From positions 1 to 64,000 of the forward strand of contig JAJJXM010000044.1 in NCBI GenBank assembly GCA_024516155.1: a stretch of DNA of 64,000 bases. Direction: 5' to 3'. Position 1 is the first letter of the stretch; every line of letters starts with the position of its first letter. The position numbers were made by a program, and so were the translations under genes. This DNA is from Pyronema omphalodes (lineage: Eukaryota; Ascomycota; Pezizomycetes; Pezizales; Pyronemataceae). A model generated the notes under the pieces. The model searched no databases, had not been told where the DNA came from, and saw nothing but the letters and a program-made list of their open reading frames with translations. Shown in pieces: positions 23,601-34,945 of the stretch.

Positions 23601-24378
23601 AACTTATCGGCATTGACTTTTTTGAAGATTCCCAAGTACTGGTGGTATTCGGGTGGTACAATAGTCTTAAGATCCGGTTCCTCTTTTTCTGGTTGAAGAG
23701 CTGTGGTGATTTCATTCAAAGATAAGGAGAATTGTTCGACTTTTCCGTAACGGTTATTGGCATTGTTTACGATTCGTCGAAACGTCGTAGCTGAAATAGC
23801 AGAGATCTTATTCTGTTGTTTCGGAGCAATACCCTTAACAGGGGTGGGTGTTAACGTGGTTTGGTGGGGGAGGCAGTTCGGTCATGAGAATTTGATATCG
23901 TTGTTGGCGAAGTTTATTGGAACATCGTGTTTACGAAGCCATGGGATTCCTAAAACGAGAGATAATGACCAAGCCGAGTAACGTAGGCAGTTAGTAATTC
24001 ATGATGGTCTCCTATTGTACATTCGACTTCAACGTATTCGGTGATGTCTCCTGATGAAATGGGTCGACCATCAATTACTTCAACCATTTTGGGGTTTTTT
24101 AATTCATAACGGGGGAAGTTGTGTTGGCGTGTGAAGTCTTCGTTCATGAAGGAAATTCCTGTGCATCCGCAGTCTACGAGAGCATGAGTATCGATTTTGG
24201 TATTGTGTTCAGTTAGTGTACATGGCACGACCAAATGATTCCCATCCAATTCGTTTTCTTGTTTACTTGACAAAGAACTAGCGGATACATAAACGATTTC
24301 CTGAGATGAAACGAAAGACGAGGCAGGGGCTGGTCCAACAACAGAGCCAACAGGCTGTTGATGGACTACTCTTTTCCC
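20680..24378 (-). pseudogene. A2 pol, broken
   Basis: Same domain order as A1 pol. Protease VDCGCTGI near 24170, [12 protein letters not shown] near 23080, integrase core near 21440-21700, chromodomain YMVKWVGYDMPDWEP near 20770-20810. Damage: a 1-bp deletion near 23960, a TAA at 22604-22606 in RNase H just after SAGVLSQ, and a 29-bp deletion near 20821-20824 between two CTTC repeats that removes the start of the chromodomain and shifts the frame. The -1 frameshift signal before it is intact. Confidence 0.93.
24334..24378 (-). promoter_or_regulatory. -1 frameshift signal at A2 gag/pol overlap
   Basis: Element strand: heptamer GGGAAAA at 24372-24378 read as G-GGA-AAA in the gag frame, six-nucleotide spacer containing the gag stop TAG, then stem arms 24355-24365 and 24334-24344 (10 of 11 pairs) around a 10-nt loop. 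This is the textbook layout of a retroviral-type -1 site. Confidence 0.8.
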
Positions 24379-25664
24379 TGGTCGACGTCGGGGTTGGTTG
24401 GGATATCCAAAACCTCGGCGGCGGCTAGGCGAATCTTGCGGGAGTTGTTTGCTGCCAACGTAGAACATTCGTTCTTGAAGTGATCGGCTGATCCACAATA
24501 AAGACAGAGTCCCTTAGCCATTCGTTCATGACGACGGCGTTGGTTCTGAGCCTTTTGGGAAGCTGATGGGTCCATGTGGGCCGATGCGTAATGACCACTA
24601 TTGGTATTCGTTGGGTGGGACACCGGGTGAGACGGCATGGAGCTGGAACGACTGGGGACCCAAGGAACGTGCCGTTTTGTGGTGTTTGAAGGAGCTCGAA
24701 TTCTATAATCTAGCTTCACACAAAGATCCACAAACTTGGTGAAGTTCTGAGGTTCTTCGGCTTGGTAAACAAGACTGGTCTGAAGGTCTCGAGAGAGCCC
24801 ACGCTTCAGAGCAGCCTTCTTTGCGTTTTCATCGTAGTTCAAGATAGCCATTAATCGTTGGAACTCTGCGTAATATTGGCTAAACTCACGGTTGCCCTGT
24901 TGAAGTTTATCCAATTCCGCAGATGCAGTACCAACTTGATCAGGATCTCCGAAGGCAGCTTCCAGAATTGTAATGAGAGCCTCAACGTCCTTAAGCTTAA
25001 TTTTATCTGTAAGGACGTAAGGTTGAATTGGATTCTGAGCGTTGCCTTTGAGATATCCATAAGTATAACGTAGCTTATGTTGATCATCGGTAAAACGGGA
25101 GGAGTCTCCGGCCAGCTTGGATCTGACCTTCGAGATGAAGTTCAAGAGTTCCTTGCGTTCACCAGAGAACTCAGGTGGGTGGGGTAATTCGATAGGACCG
25201 GTATTCGGAAGGGGACCGTTCTTCGTAAGGGCTTGTAGAAGTCGAACGGAGGCGTTGGCGCTTTCGAGATCCCTCTCCAAGTCGGTAATTCGTTGGGCGT
25301 AGAGGGAGTTGTCCTTCCGAGCTTCTGTGAGTTCAACTCGGAGGTCGTCCCCAAGTTGACAGTCTCGTTCGTATTCCTTTACGGCGTTGCGGACCAGTTT
25401 GATCTTCGTGGGGTCCTGTTCAACCTCCAACCTTTCGGCTTCGTTGAGGTACAGGGCCACGACGACCTTGTCATTTTGGTCCATTTCGAGGGATTAACGG
25501 AGGTGCCAGATGTTGGTTTCGTCGTTATATTGAATTCGAGTTGCTGCGTATTCGTTTCCGAGTTGTCGAGCAATTTCGATTTCGTCGAGGACGACGGGGT
25601 TTTCGAGGGAACGGAAAATCGGTAATAGATTGATGAATTCGTAGAACCAGAGGTTGTGAAGGAT
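24366..25664 (-). pseudogene. A2 gag
   Basis: Uninterrupted by D, so it shows the whole family A Gag: coiled-coil-like acidic N-terminus, capsid region (PEFSGERKELLNFISKV, EFSQYYAEFQRLMAIL) and zinc knuckle CLYCGSADHFKNEC near 24460-24500. The ATG used in A1 is ATC here (25662-25664) and a TAA occurs at 25494-25496 where A1 has a serine codon. The next ATG is at 25484 and would give 372 residues lacking the N-terminus. Confidence 0.9.
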
Positions 25665-25713
25665 GTAAAGCTTGCTGTAATCGAGAGTTGACGGTAGAGC
25701 CGGCAGGTCTTGA

Positions 25714-25725
25714 TTACACAGTTAT
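25714..25725 (-). promoter_or_regulatory. A2 putative primer binding site (self-priming type)
   Basis: Two bases inside the 5' LTR the element strand reads ATAACTGTGTAA. Its exact 12-nt complement occurs in the LTR transcript at 25997-26008, about 50 nt downstream of the TATA box at 26051-26058. This is the arrangement expected for Tf1-like self-priming. In A1 one base of the site has changed. Confidence 0.65.
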
Positions 25726-25727
25726 GT

Positions 25728-26868
25728 TGTAATGGCGAACAAGGGAGAGATAGCTGACGGAGAACCTGAGGGCTCTTCTCAATTATTCACTCTTGAGTTC
25801 AATGAAGATAACCTTATAATAACTTCAACGTTAGAAACTCTTAAGCTGTGTCGAGCATCAACTTAGAGACTTTCTGTGTTCAGAAGTTTAAGGAAATAAA
25901 CAAAGATTTCAAGGGGGAAAGAGATCCAAAGACGGGGACGAGAACGAGAACGTAAACAAAGATTTCGACAAAGTATTTGAATTTGTAAATAAACAAATAA
26001 CTGTGTAAGGAGAAAAGAAAAACAAAATAAACAAACAAAGAAACAATCCTCTTATATACAATTTTTCCTCCTTACACGCCGAGCCACTATTTGCAGATTT
26101 TTCCCGAAAAATAACTGAGTAAACAACGCGGTCGCGGTTGCGCGTTCTAGACGCGGTAACGCGTTCGTACCAAATTAGCGTGTTTGCGTGCACAGCCTCG
26201 TCGCGCCCTCGTTAGCGTATCTCGCGTCCGCGATAGCGTAACTCGCGTGCGCGGTAGCGTACTTCGCGTGCGCGCTAGCGTAACCCTAAGCGTAGTCACG
26301 CGCGCGCTTCTGTAACCCTAATCGTGCGCGTGCGTCTGTAACCCTAACCCTAGCTGTGCGCGTACGGTCACAAACCTAACCCTAGTTTGTGTGCGTGCGG
26401 GTGCAACCCTAACCCTAGTCACGTGAATCCAGATCAGCTGCGATTGGAAAGATGGTGCAATACTGATAAGGTCACATGACTAGATCTTATCTTATCGATA
26501 AGATGATCGTGCCCTAGCCCTAGTCACGTGTGCGCACATTAGTAGACCAGTGCGCGTGCATACTGATCTACTACTGATTAGAGACACGTGACCGATCTTA
26601 TCTAATCGGATAAGATGATCGGTAGTCTGTAGGTATGGAATTTCCGAAAAGGGATCCGAGCAGACCCCTAACCCTGGGGATAGGTCACGTGACCTTTTTG
26701 ACAATTTGGGAATTGAGCGTAACCCTAACCCAGGCGAGTGACGAGTGATGATCGAAGACCGAAGGATAATAGAAATAAATAAACAAACGAGTGCTGAATA
26801 ATGAAGCGAATGATAATAGGTGAATGAATGACGAGGAGGGGGAAGGTAATAATTCTCGAGCCGTGACA
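25728..26868 (-). repeat. A2 5' LTR (A1-type)
   Basis: 1141 bp; at the diagnostic places listed for the left LTR it carries the A1 variants. It is followed by GTCAC (26869-26873) and D' LTR sequence, exactly as A1 is. Confidence 0.95.
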
Positions 26869-27125
26869 GTCACGTGATTCGTGACTTTCCGAAAGGACCT
26901 CACGAGGATCCCGGCCTGAGGCGTCACTACCTGTTATACACTGTCAGTTTGCGAGGATCACAGATGGATGGGCACAAGTATCAACTTACCTCATGGGTAT
27001 CGACTTACCCATGAGAAAACTACAGACGACGCTGATGGAGAACAGAAGACGACAGCGAAGGGACACCTCCTTATACTTGAGGATGTGTTCCACCACGCAC
27101 GGCTACCAGAGGGCTTGCAAGAGGA
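26869..27125 (+). repeat. D-family LTR (D'), second array copy, left piece
   Basis: Repeats the sequence at 18190 onward (GTCACGTGATTCGTGAC...). It is interrupted at GAGGA (27121-27125) by the B-family nest and resumes after the second GAGGA at 59075. Confidence 0.92.
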
Positions 27126-27653
27126 TGTCAGGGAACTAGGAACGGACGTCCGAAGATCACACTGAACACTACCGGCAAGGGGGACTAGGGGGGTTCCAGG
27201 ACGGGGAACGGAAGGACAAGTACCGAAGTGCACGGCAGACGGACGGCACACGAAACAGGGACAGGGACAAGGACAAGAATGACGTGGGACTGAAAGGAGA
27301 AGTCTTTATTAAGGACAAGGGAAAGACACAAGATGTTCGATGGAGAACTCAACAACGGGGAGGCAAGCCTCCTTATGTACAATGGGGCGGCCAGCACTCT
27401 TGCTGGGCCATCATCCAACATCGCTACATGACAGCTTCCGTTCTCCATCATTTCACCTGCAACGCCACAGCTCTCCAGCTCATGGTACGTCATCCATCAT
27501 CAGTCAGTCTATCAACAACAACGGCACGGCACACACAACAACACAACGGCAACACAACACAACACGGCAAGACAACGGCACGATGACGACAACAACACGA
27601 CAACACAATGATGACGCAACAACACAACGGCTCGTCAGCCGTGTGCCGTGACA
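27126..27653 (-). repeat. B1 3' LTR
   Basis: 528 bp, element strand TGTCACGGCACACGGCTGAC to CTAGTTCCCTGACA. GTTGT-rich first third, then GATGACGTACCATGAGC and AATAAAGACTTCTCC (a polyadenylation-like AATAAA). The adjacent polypurine tract is CTAACGGGGGGGTAC at 27654-27668. Confidence 0.95.
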
Positions 27654-27664
27654 GTACCCCCCCG

Positions 27665-28284
27665 TTAGGCTAGAGTTCCTACGAGAGGAGAAGGTTTGTC
27701 TGGGTATAACTGGTGGAATTTCTCAGCGGCCTCAGTTTCGGATAGGTTCGTTTCCGGTTCCCAGGTTGGGGAGTCATGGCCGGTCCACTTGACGAGGTAC
27801 TGCAGGTTTCCTCTTGACCAACGGCTATCCAGAATTTCATCCACGAACCATTCTTCTTCGCCGTCTACTACTACCGGTAGGGGCGGTGGGACAATTTGGC
27901 CAGGGAGGGGGTCCGAGGGGGCTGGGTTGAGTAGGGACACGGGGAAGGTCCTGTGATGTTTCATTGTCTCCGGTATATCCAACTCATAGGCGTGGGATCC
28001 AATGGGCCGTAACACGGTGAAGGGGCCTAGGTGTTTGTTTTCCAGTTTCTTTGAGGGGCGGCGGGTTCTGAGGTTGCGGGCGTCCAGCCATACTAAGTCT
28101 CCTGGTTTGAAGACCGGCGCGGGGAGTCGGGAATTGTCGGCGGCCTCTATGTGGCGGGCTTGGGCGTATTTCATTTCAGAGCGTAAGACGTCATGGATGT
28201 GTGACATCCTTTCCGCTACCTCGTTCGCTTTCACTTCTTCAGGATTGTCTGTCCTGATTTCCAATTCGAATGAGCATTTGGGGT
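27665..28284 (-). pseudogene. B1 pol, 3' part (integrase end and chromodomain)
   Basis: Reads from the LINE F insertion leftward: LEIRTDNPEEVKANEVAERM, the integrase GPY/F-like segment (NLRTRRPSKKLENKHLGPFTVL) and a chromodomain YLVKWTGHDSPTWEPETN near 27740-27800, ending at 27665. It continues the pol at 34946-38074, from which it was separated by LINE F. The 3' end is intact compared with B2 and B3. Confidence 0.92.
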
Positions 28285-28867
28285 TTTTTTTTATTTTTTT
28301 TTTTTATTCATACTCGCATCTAACCGTAAGGTTATGGCGGCTGCTATCTGATTACTATACATTGCTAACTGTCGAGTGTTACCTCAACAGTTACTGGGAA
28401 CGCCCCAGAGCGGTCGTCATTCGTCAGGTTGTAGCCCCCCTCTCTGTTTCTCATGTTCCATTTCTGTCCTTCTCGTCGTTCTGTCCGTGAGCCCTGTGCG
28501 CTCTGCAGACACCCTTCCCGGTGCCTGGTGTCCTCCACCCTTCCCCGTCTACGTCCCCTGCAGTAATGTGTTTTTTTTTTTTTTTTTTTTTTAACCCCGG
28601 TCTCTTCTTCCCTTGTCCTCATGGTCCTCTCCTCTTCTCCCTCTCGCCTTTCCTTCTCTCCTACCCCTCTCACTCCGTTCCTCTACTTCCCTTCTCCTCA
28701 TCTCCTCCCCAATTTCCGTCTCTCTCAAATCCCCTCCTTATCCCCCGTTCTTCTCTCTCTCCTTCCCCTTCCCTTCTACATTCCCCTGCTCCGCTTCATC
28801 TGCGTCCTTACTATATACATTTATTTGTATTTATTTATTATTATTATTATTTTTTTTTTTTTTTTTT
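28285..28867 (-). other. LINE F 3' untranslated region and A-rich tail
   Basis: No coding motif. On the + strand it shows T tracts at 28285-28310, 28568-28592 and 28850-28869 and a long pyrimidine-rich stretch (about 28590-28800), so the RNA would be purine-rich. The terminal tract is the LINE tail. The open frames on the + strand here are low-complexity and not considered genes. Confidence 0.8.
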
Positions 28868-31800
28868 TTAATGTTCTTCGCCTGGGTCCAGCAATGTTCC
28901 CCAGCCTGTCGTCGCGATACTTCTATCTGGTCTGTTAGTCACCTCGGGGGTCATACTCAATACCGTGTGTGCCCATTCGGACGTGGCGACCTTCGTCGCG
29001 GAGATCAAGGTGGCCAGTGCGCGGGTTCCATGTTTGGTGTGGAGGATGATTCGAAGGTCGAGTCGCCGGTGTCGTGGGAGCTTCAATGTTTTGCGTATTG
29101 TTATGCGGTGGGGGGTAATGAGTGGGCAGGATAGTAGCAGGTGTTTGGGGATTTGGGGGGGATGGAGTGGGCAGGGGCATGCGCGGGATGGGTAGGTTGG
29201 TGTGGGGGGGTGTGCCAGACAATCCAAAAAGAAGCCATGTCCTGTGCGTAGGCCTAGGATGGCGGTCGAAATCTTTCTTGGAAGCGTAGTGTAGGGTTCG
29301 TCGAGTGATCGTTTCTGTGGCGCATCATACGTTTTTGGTTTCGGGCTCTCGTCGTACCATTTGATCCACTCCGCTGTGTAGTGTTCCTTGATTTGTCTTC
29401 GGATCCACGACAGGGAAGTGGAAGGAGGGTTGATTGGGGCGGTGGTTGTGGCCTGTTTTGCGAGCAAGTCGGCTTCCTCGTTGCCGGCTATGTTTGTGTG
29501 ACCGGGAACCCAATGGAGATGAATTGAGGTTCCCGTTCGTAGGAGGAGGGTGCGGGCGAGGTGGTGGATGGCGAAGGCGGCTTCTTGTCCAGGTCCGGGT
29601 GTGAGGCGGGAGGCTCTAATGACCGCAGCTTGGTTATCGGTAAACAGGTGAATCTCACGGTATTGAAGGCGTAATCGGCGGATGTGGGTTGCGCAGGTCC
29701 GAATGCATTCCTCGATGGCCTTGAGTTCTGCGTCGAATACCTCGCAGTATTCTCCCATCGGGATGATTGCTCGGATGCTGTGGTCGAAGCCGTGTGCGAT
29801 GTAAAAACCCGCTCCTGTGGAGTTCCCGAGTTTGGAGCCGTCGGTGTACGCGATGATGGATGTGGGGGATGACCGTAGGTTTCGAAGAAGGTTATAGTGT
29901 GCTGCTTCGGCTTCGTCTTTGGAGGAGAGGGGAGGGTGCCTTGTGACGGGGGGTTCGAGCCACGGGGTTGGGTCCGGTTGCGCCGTATCTTCGATGTTTG
30001 TGTTGGGTGAGACCCATCGGCTAAGTGAGGCGAGTGTGGTTATGAGGCGAGTGAGGGGTCGTGATTCAGTATCCCACTCACAGTCATATTCTTCCGAGGA
30101 TTGAATGGCACGGGTGAAGTGGTTTGGGACGGGGAATGAGGAGGGGCAGCGGGATACTACGGGGTGGGAAGGGGGAAGGGATAGGAGTCGTAAGGCATAT
30201 TTTCTTCTTTTTTGGTCGAGCCTGACGGTTACGGGGGGGAGTGCGGCTTCGTTATGTAAGGCCGGGATTGGTGTTGAAGAGAATGCGTTGAGGATACGTC
30301 GGAGGGGGGTGTTTTGCTGAAGCTGGAGTTTTCGCGCGAGTGATTTTTGGCCTAACCACCAGATCTCTGCTCCGAAGTCGGATCTTGATTGTACACACGC
30401 GCGGTATAGGGTACGGACCGCCGAGGGGGACAGGCCAGTTTCATATCGTGCGAGGCAGCGGAGGGCATTGAGGGCTCTGGAGGCATGTGTTAGTCGCGTT
30501 TGTACATGATGTTTGAAGGAGAGTTTTCGGTCAAAGTATATTCCAATCCATCTAACCACATCCTGTTTACCGTTCGGGGTGCCTGGCTGGACGACCGTGC
30601 CGTTGGGTAAGGTCGCGCATGTGTGGGGCGTGATGGTGTCCTTTTGCGTTCTGTGGAAGTGAAGTAGCTCTGATTTCGAGTCATCAAAAGCTACCGCGTT
30701 CTCGTTCGCCCACTGAAATGCTATTCGGGCTGCTTTTTCTAGTGTGCGTGCATTTGCTTCGCGTGTTTTATCATGGCATACCAGTGCCACATCGTCGATG
30801 TAGCTGGGCGTCCATAGGGTCGGGTTGTGGGTTTGTATGGTATCGAAGAGCAGGCGGAGGTATATTAGGAACAGGATGGGGGAGGCTGGTGATCCTTGGG
30901 GTATCCCTGTGCGTGTTGGGCGTTGCTCATCTGTTTTTCCGTCGAAAGACAGTGCTATCGTTCTATCATGGAGGAACGATTCACACCACGTCACTACCGG
31001 TTTCGGGCATCCGAGTGATCGTATTGGGCTCGTTAGTCGTGTGACTGAGACGTTATCGAAGGCACCTCTGATGTCGAGGAACAGTGCCGACGTTATGAGC
31101 CGTTGTTGTGCATTTCTTTCTATGTCGAGGGTCAACGCCATAGCAGCATCGATTGCCGAGCGTCTTGGGCGGCCTCCAATTTGGCTGTTATGGAGGAGGT
31201 GGTATGTTTCTGCGATTTAACTTAGCCGTGTTGCCATTAGTTTTTCGAGTACCTTGCCCATGCAGTTAAGTAATGCTATTGGGCGGTACGCTTTTATGGA
31301 GCTGTAGTCCGGTTTGTTGGGTTTCGGAATTATAACCGTTAATGCTTCTCGCCAGCACTTTGGCTGGTAACCTACTTCACCGAGTGTGGCGTACAACGCC
31401 GTTAACTGCTCGGGGATTGCCTGCAGGGTCTTGCGTAGGCATAGGAAGTTTATACCGTCCGGGCCAGGGGCCTTCTTTGGTGAGGACGACAGGATCGCCG
31501 GTGACACTTCCTTTGCCGTGAAGGTGTTCCAATGTAGGGGGGGGCGGTTGTGGGGAGGGGGGGTGTTTGGGGCGGAGGGGGGAGGTGGGAAGAGAGCCTG
31601 GAAGGCTGATACTTTACCGGGGAAATCCGTGTGAGTTGTCGTGACTCCGTTGACAGTTGTTTTGTTGGGGGTGTCAGCTGAGAGCGTCGGGGGTTTGTGT
31701 ACCGGAACGCTGCCCATATATCTGCCCCTTCGGCTTGGGACAAGTATTCTTTCCACATCTTGTCCTTCGCGTGTCGTACCGCCCTATAGTGGGAGTTGCG

Positions 31801-32857
31801 GAGCTTTTTGTATTCCTCCAGGTTGGTGGCGTTTCTATCCCATTTCCACCGCTTCCGAGCTTGTGTCATGGCTCTCTTGGTCTCACGTAACTCTTGGGTC
31901 CACCAACGTTTTGCGCGGGGGGAATGTTTTATCGTTGGGGTGGATTTGTGGGCTGCTTGTCGAATTGCGGATTGGAGTGACGCTGCCCATTCGTCGAGGT
32001 TGGATGGGGTCGGGTCAGATTGGAGCGTGCTCCACCGCGGGGATAGCTGGTTTGTAAGGTGGAGGAGGGCGCTTGTGAATTCGTCCCAGTTGGTGCGCTT
32101 CCAGTTTAGTCGTGGTTGCATTTGAGTATACTCGACGTCGGGATGTTGTGAGTATACTCGGAAGCGGATCACTTCGTGGTCGGAGCCCGTTGTTGCTTCC
32201 TCGTCAATACCCCAATCTTGAACCTCGTTCGTCATAGCTGGGGAGGAGATTGTAAGATCCAAAACGGAAGAGCCGAGTCCAGTCTTGTAGTGATATGTAG
32301 GTGTATCCGGCGTGTTCGCGAGTTGCCATCCGTGGTCGTCTATCAGTTTCACCAGCTCGTCCGCCCGGGTTATTTGTTTATAGTGACTGTTCCAGAGCGG
32401 GTGGTGAGCATTCATATCACCGGTTATTACGCATCGGTTGGGTAAGGGAAGGGGGGCGAGGGAACGTGGGATGGTGTATAGTTTTGTGTGTGAGTCCCAT
32501 TCGTTGTAGATGTTGATTAAGTAAAAAGTGGGGATTAGAGGGGTGTATATTTCGAGGATTTGCATGTCGGGATCGGAGCACATATCAGGACGGGGGGGTG
32601 ACGTTCAGAAAAGGATTGGAGCGAGTGACATACGCCGCCGTCCTGATTGTTGCTCCATGTGGGGAAGGGGGAAGGAGTAATAGGAAGTCGGGGTGTGTAG
32701 TTACGAATTGCGGGTTTTTAATAGAGGCTTCTTGGATTAACATGATGTCCGCTGTTGAGCCTGAGGAGTTCAGGAGGGTATTGAGGGCGGTGCTGCTTCT
32801 GTTTATGTTATGGGATATGATGTTGAGGGTGGCTGCCGATTTGTCCTGTCTATGCAT
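28868..32857 (-). pseudogene. LINE F ORF2 (endonuclease-RT-RNase H), broken
   Basis: Starts at ATG 32857, overlapping the ORF1 stop by 8 nt (ATGCATAG). Endonuclease motifs: LNIISHNINRS and IMLIQEAS at the start, GDMNAHHPLWNS near 32410, GSDHEVIRF near 32180. RT: KKAPGPDGINF near 31450, GIPQGSPASPILF near 30890, YIDD at 30792-30803. RNase H: AYTDGSKLG near 29840, FTDNQAAV near 29640, HWVPGHTNIAGNEEAD near 29480-29515. A C-terminal CPCPLHPP...HLLLSCP zinc-like motif follows. Damage: a frameshift in a 7-C run near 32592, a frameshift near 31690, and an in-frame TAA at 31217-31219. The RNase H domain places it in the I/Tad1-like group; exact clade needs a tree. Confidence 0.92.
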
Positions 32858-34652
32858 CGGTGATCATAGCGGAGTCGGCAGCGTGGTCTTCGAAGTTTGT
32901 GCGGGGAGTGCGGGTTCTCTCCCACATTGCCTTGACTATGGCGAGGCGGGAGGGGCATTTGGGGTGGTATGCGGGATGGTTGGTTTCGGGGTGGCCTTCT
33001 GTTTTGCAGTTTGCACACCGGGGGGGAATGTGGGGGCAGGGTTTACCCTTGCGGTCGGGACACTCAGGGCATTGGTGGAGGTCAGTAGAGTGGGGTTCGG
33101 CGCAGAGGGCGCAGGTGGGGTGGGAGGTGTTGGGGCATATGGCGTGGTGGTGGCCGAAGCGGAGACAGCGGCGGCATTGATCGGTCGCGCCGGCCGAGTC
33201 ATAGTCAGTGACCTTGCGTGGTTCGTAGCGCACGATCACTTTTGTGCGCTTGAGCATGCGGGCGTCTTCAGCAGTCTTGAGTGCAATCATTACACTGGAC
33301 GCGATCTTGCCTGCCCGCTTCTCCGGGTGGGTAATGTAACGGGGGGGTTGGGCTAGTTGAACTGCGTTGTTGCGATCAATTTCATGTTGTAGGGCGGTCA
33401 TGCCCTCGGGGGTATCGGGGTAGGCATCAAGGGGGATGCTGTGAACCCTCAGTTTGTGCCACTTTTCGGTCACGCGAGAGTTTTGCAATGTTATATGGAC
33501 AGACTGAGCGGCTTCACTGATGGTGGGGAGGAACTGGGCGACTTCGTTTTGGGTGGTGTTCGGGAGAAAGGTTAGTATTATATTGCCGGCCATATTTTTA
33601 CGCACGGTCACGACAGTGATGGTTTCTGGTGCTTCTGCATCACGCAAGGCCCTATTAACCATGTTTCCGATCTGGACTTTTACATCGTCCGTCAGATTCT
33701 CGGGGTCCGGGCAGGGGATGAGCACGTTTGTGGGGCGGGGGGTGTGGGTCTCAGGGGGGTTCTTTCGTAGGACGGGGACGTTATTGTTGGGGGGGTTGGG
33801 GGGGGGGGCTTGGTTGTTGGCTCAGGGATTGAGTGACGGAACCAAATAATTCTCCTGGGACGTCGGGGACTGACCAGGCTGTTTTGGGTGCAGACGAGGG
33901 GGGAAACTCAGGGGAGGGGGGAGCGGGGATGTTATTCTGGGCGAGGGCTGCTTCGGCTGCGTGGTAGCGAGCTTTCCAGTAATCAATGAGTGCGGTAGAT
34001 TGGGCAGCGGTGGGGGGGTTGGCGATAGGGGATGGTGTGGCGGGGGTGGGTGGTTTGTAGTTCGGGAGGAGGGTACGAAGCATGTCATGGATCTCACGCA
34101 ATGCTGCTCTATCCCGATCCATTGTTTGGAATGCTTTGTTGATGCGTCCGTTCGTCCTTTGGTCGTCAAGGCGGGTGGTATCGGCGTAGACTGCTACCGC
34201 TGAAAGCAGTCTCTCGGCCATGGAAGCGGGGAGGGTTGCTGTTTCAGGGTGTTTTTCGTTTTGCGCGGCGCGGAGGGCGTCCTGAATTCCACCGTTGTAT
34301 ACAAGGTCGGGCTCGGAGGTCGCGGTCGTGGTCGAGGGCGCAGGTCGTTTGAGGGGGAGCGCGGGGAAGGCCTCGATTGTCTTGAGACGGACAGAGTGGA
34401 GGGTCTTAGGAGACATCGTCGCGGGGGCTCGGTTGCGGGGGGTTGGCTCAGGAGTGGATACGCGACGGGTGGGGGAGGGGGTGGGGTACGCATCATCGTA
34501 TTCGCTGACGTCGGTGTCGGGTGAATGGTTTCTTGCACGTGATCGAGGGCGTGCGGCTCTGCGCTAGCGTGTCTGCTTTGCGCGAGCGCCTGGAGGAAGG
34601 GTGGGTCCGGAGGGACAGGTTTCTTCTTCGCAGCAGAAGCTCGGGGGGCCAT
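32850..34652 (-). pseudogene. LINE F ORF1 (RNA-binding, CCHC fingers), broken
   Basis: From MAPRASAAKKK at 34652, a proline-rich N-terminus, then a helical region (TIEAFPALPLKRP ... WKARYHAAEAALAQ) in a shifted frame near 34400-33790, then an RRM-like segment and three zinc motifs (CRRCLRFGHHHAIC, CALCAEPHSTDLHQC, CANCKTEGHPETNH) at about 32930-33190. Frame changes occur near 34300-34400 and at a G run near 33790-33800. ORF1 proteins of this type bind element RNA. Sequence 34653-34945 upstream holds the 5' untranslated region with no other feature seen. Confidence 0.85.
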
Positions 34653-34945
34653 CGGCTTCTCGGGGCTGGTTGTTAACGATGAGGAGAGATGGGCGACGGT
34701 GCGATTTCGATGAATTCGGTGGTTGTTAGTGGGGGGTGTTGATGAGGTCCTTTGCTGGGGGCCGCTTCAGGGGTCTGAATTCTCTCTCTCGTCGTTCACA
34801 CAACGAAAAAGAGCTGACCTGGTCTGAAATTGCTTCAGTAAAGGAAATCGGTGTAGCTAAATGCGATGCCACTCGAAAATCAGTGGATTTCCGCGTGGTT
34901 GTGACGATAGCTAGGGGGGGGTCAAAATCGAGGTGTTGTTATTTT

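Larger units (their letters stand above)
19500..26868 (-). mobile_element. A2, chromovirus family A, mosaic copy
   Basis: 7369 bp with LTRs 19500-20640 and 25728-26868. The five bases on the left are CCACT (inside LINE E2) and on the right GTCAC (inside D'), so it lacks a matching target duplication. Left-LTR variants match A3 and right-LTR variants match A1. This fits a product of unequal crossing-over rather than an independent insertion. Gag has a lost start codon and a stop; pol has two frameshifts and a stop. Confidence 0.95.
28285..34945 (-). mobile_element. LINE F, Tad1/I-like non-LTR element in B1 integrase
   Basis: About 6.66 kb, flanked by the direct repeat TGAGCATTTGGGGT (28271-28284 and 34946-34959). 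The empty site is at about 40221-40236 in B2. The 3' tail is A-rich on the element strand (T tract 28285-28310). It has ORF1 with three CCHC-type fingers and ORF2 with apurinic-type endonuclease, RT and RNase H. It is apparently full length but both ORFs carry frameshifts and ORF2 a stop. Confidence 0.94.

Noticed and set aside
19500..26868. A2 as an independent insertion with a target duplication
   Set aside because: Flanking five bases differ (CCACT and GTCAC), and each flank matches another A copy.
28365..28938. Open frames on both strands in the pyrimidine-rich tract
   Set aside because: Composition is simple (runs of F/S/P or E/K/R), no motif, and the region is the 3' untranslated part of LINE F.
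32598..34567. Long + strand frames rich in Gly/Val/Arg
   Set aside because: They lie opposite the Pro/Thr-rich LINE F ORF1/ORF2 and are antisense shadows without family motifs.
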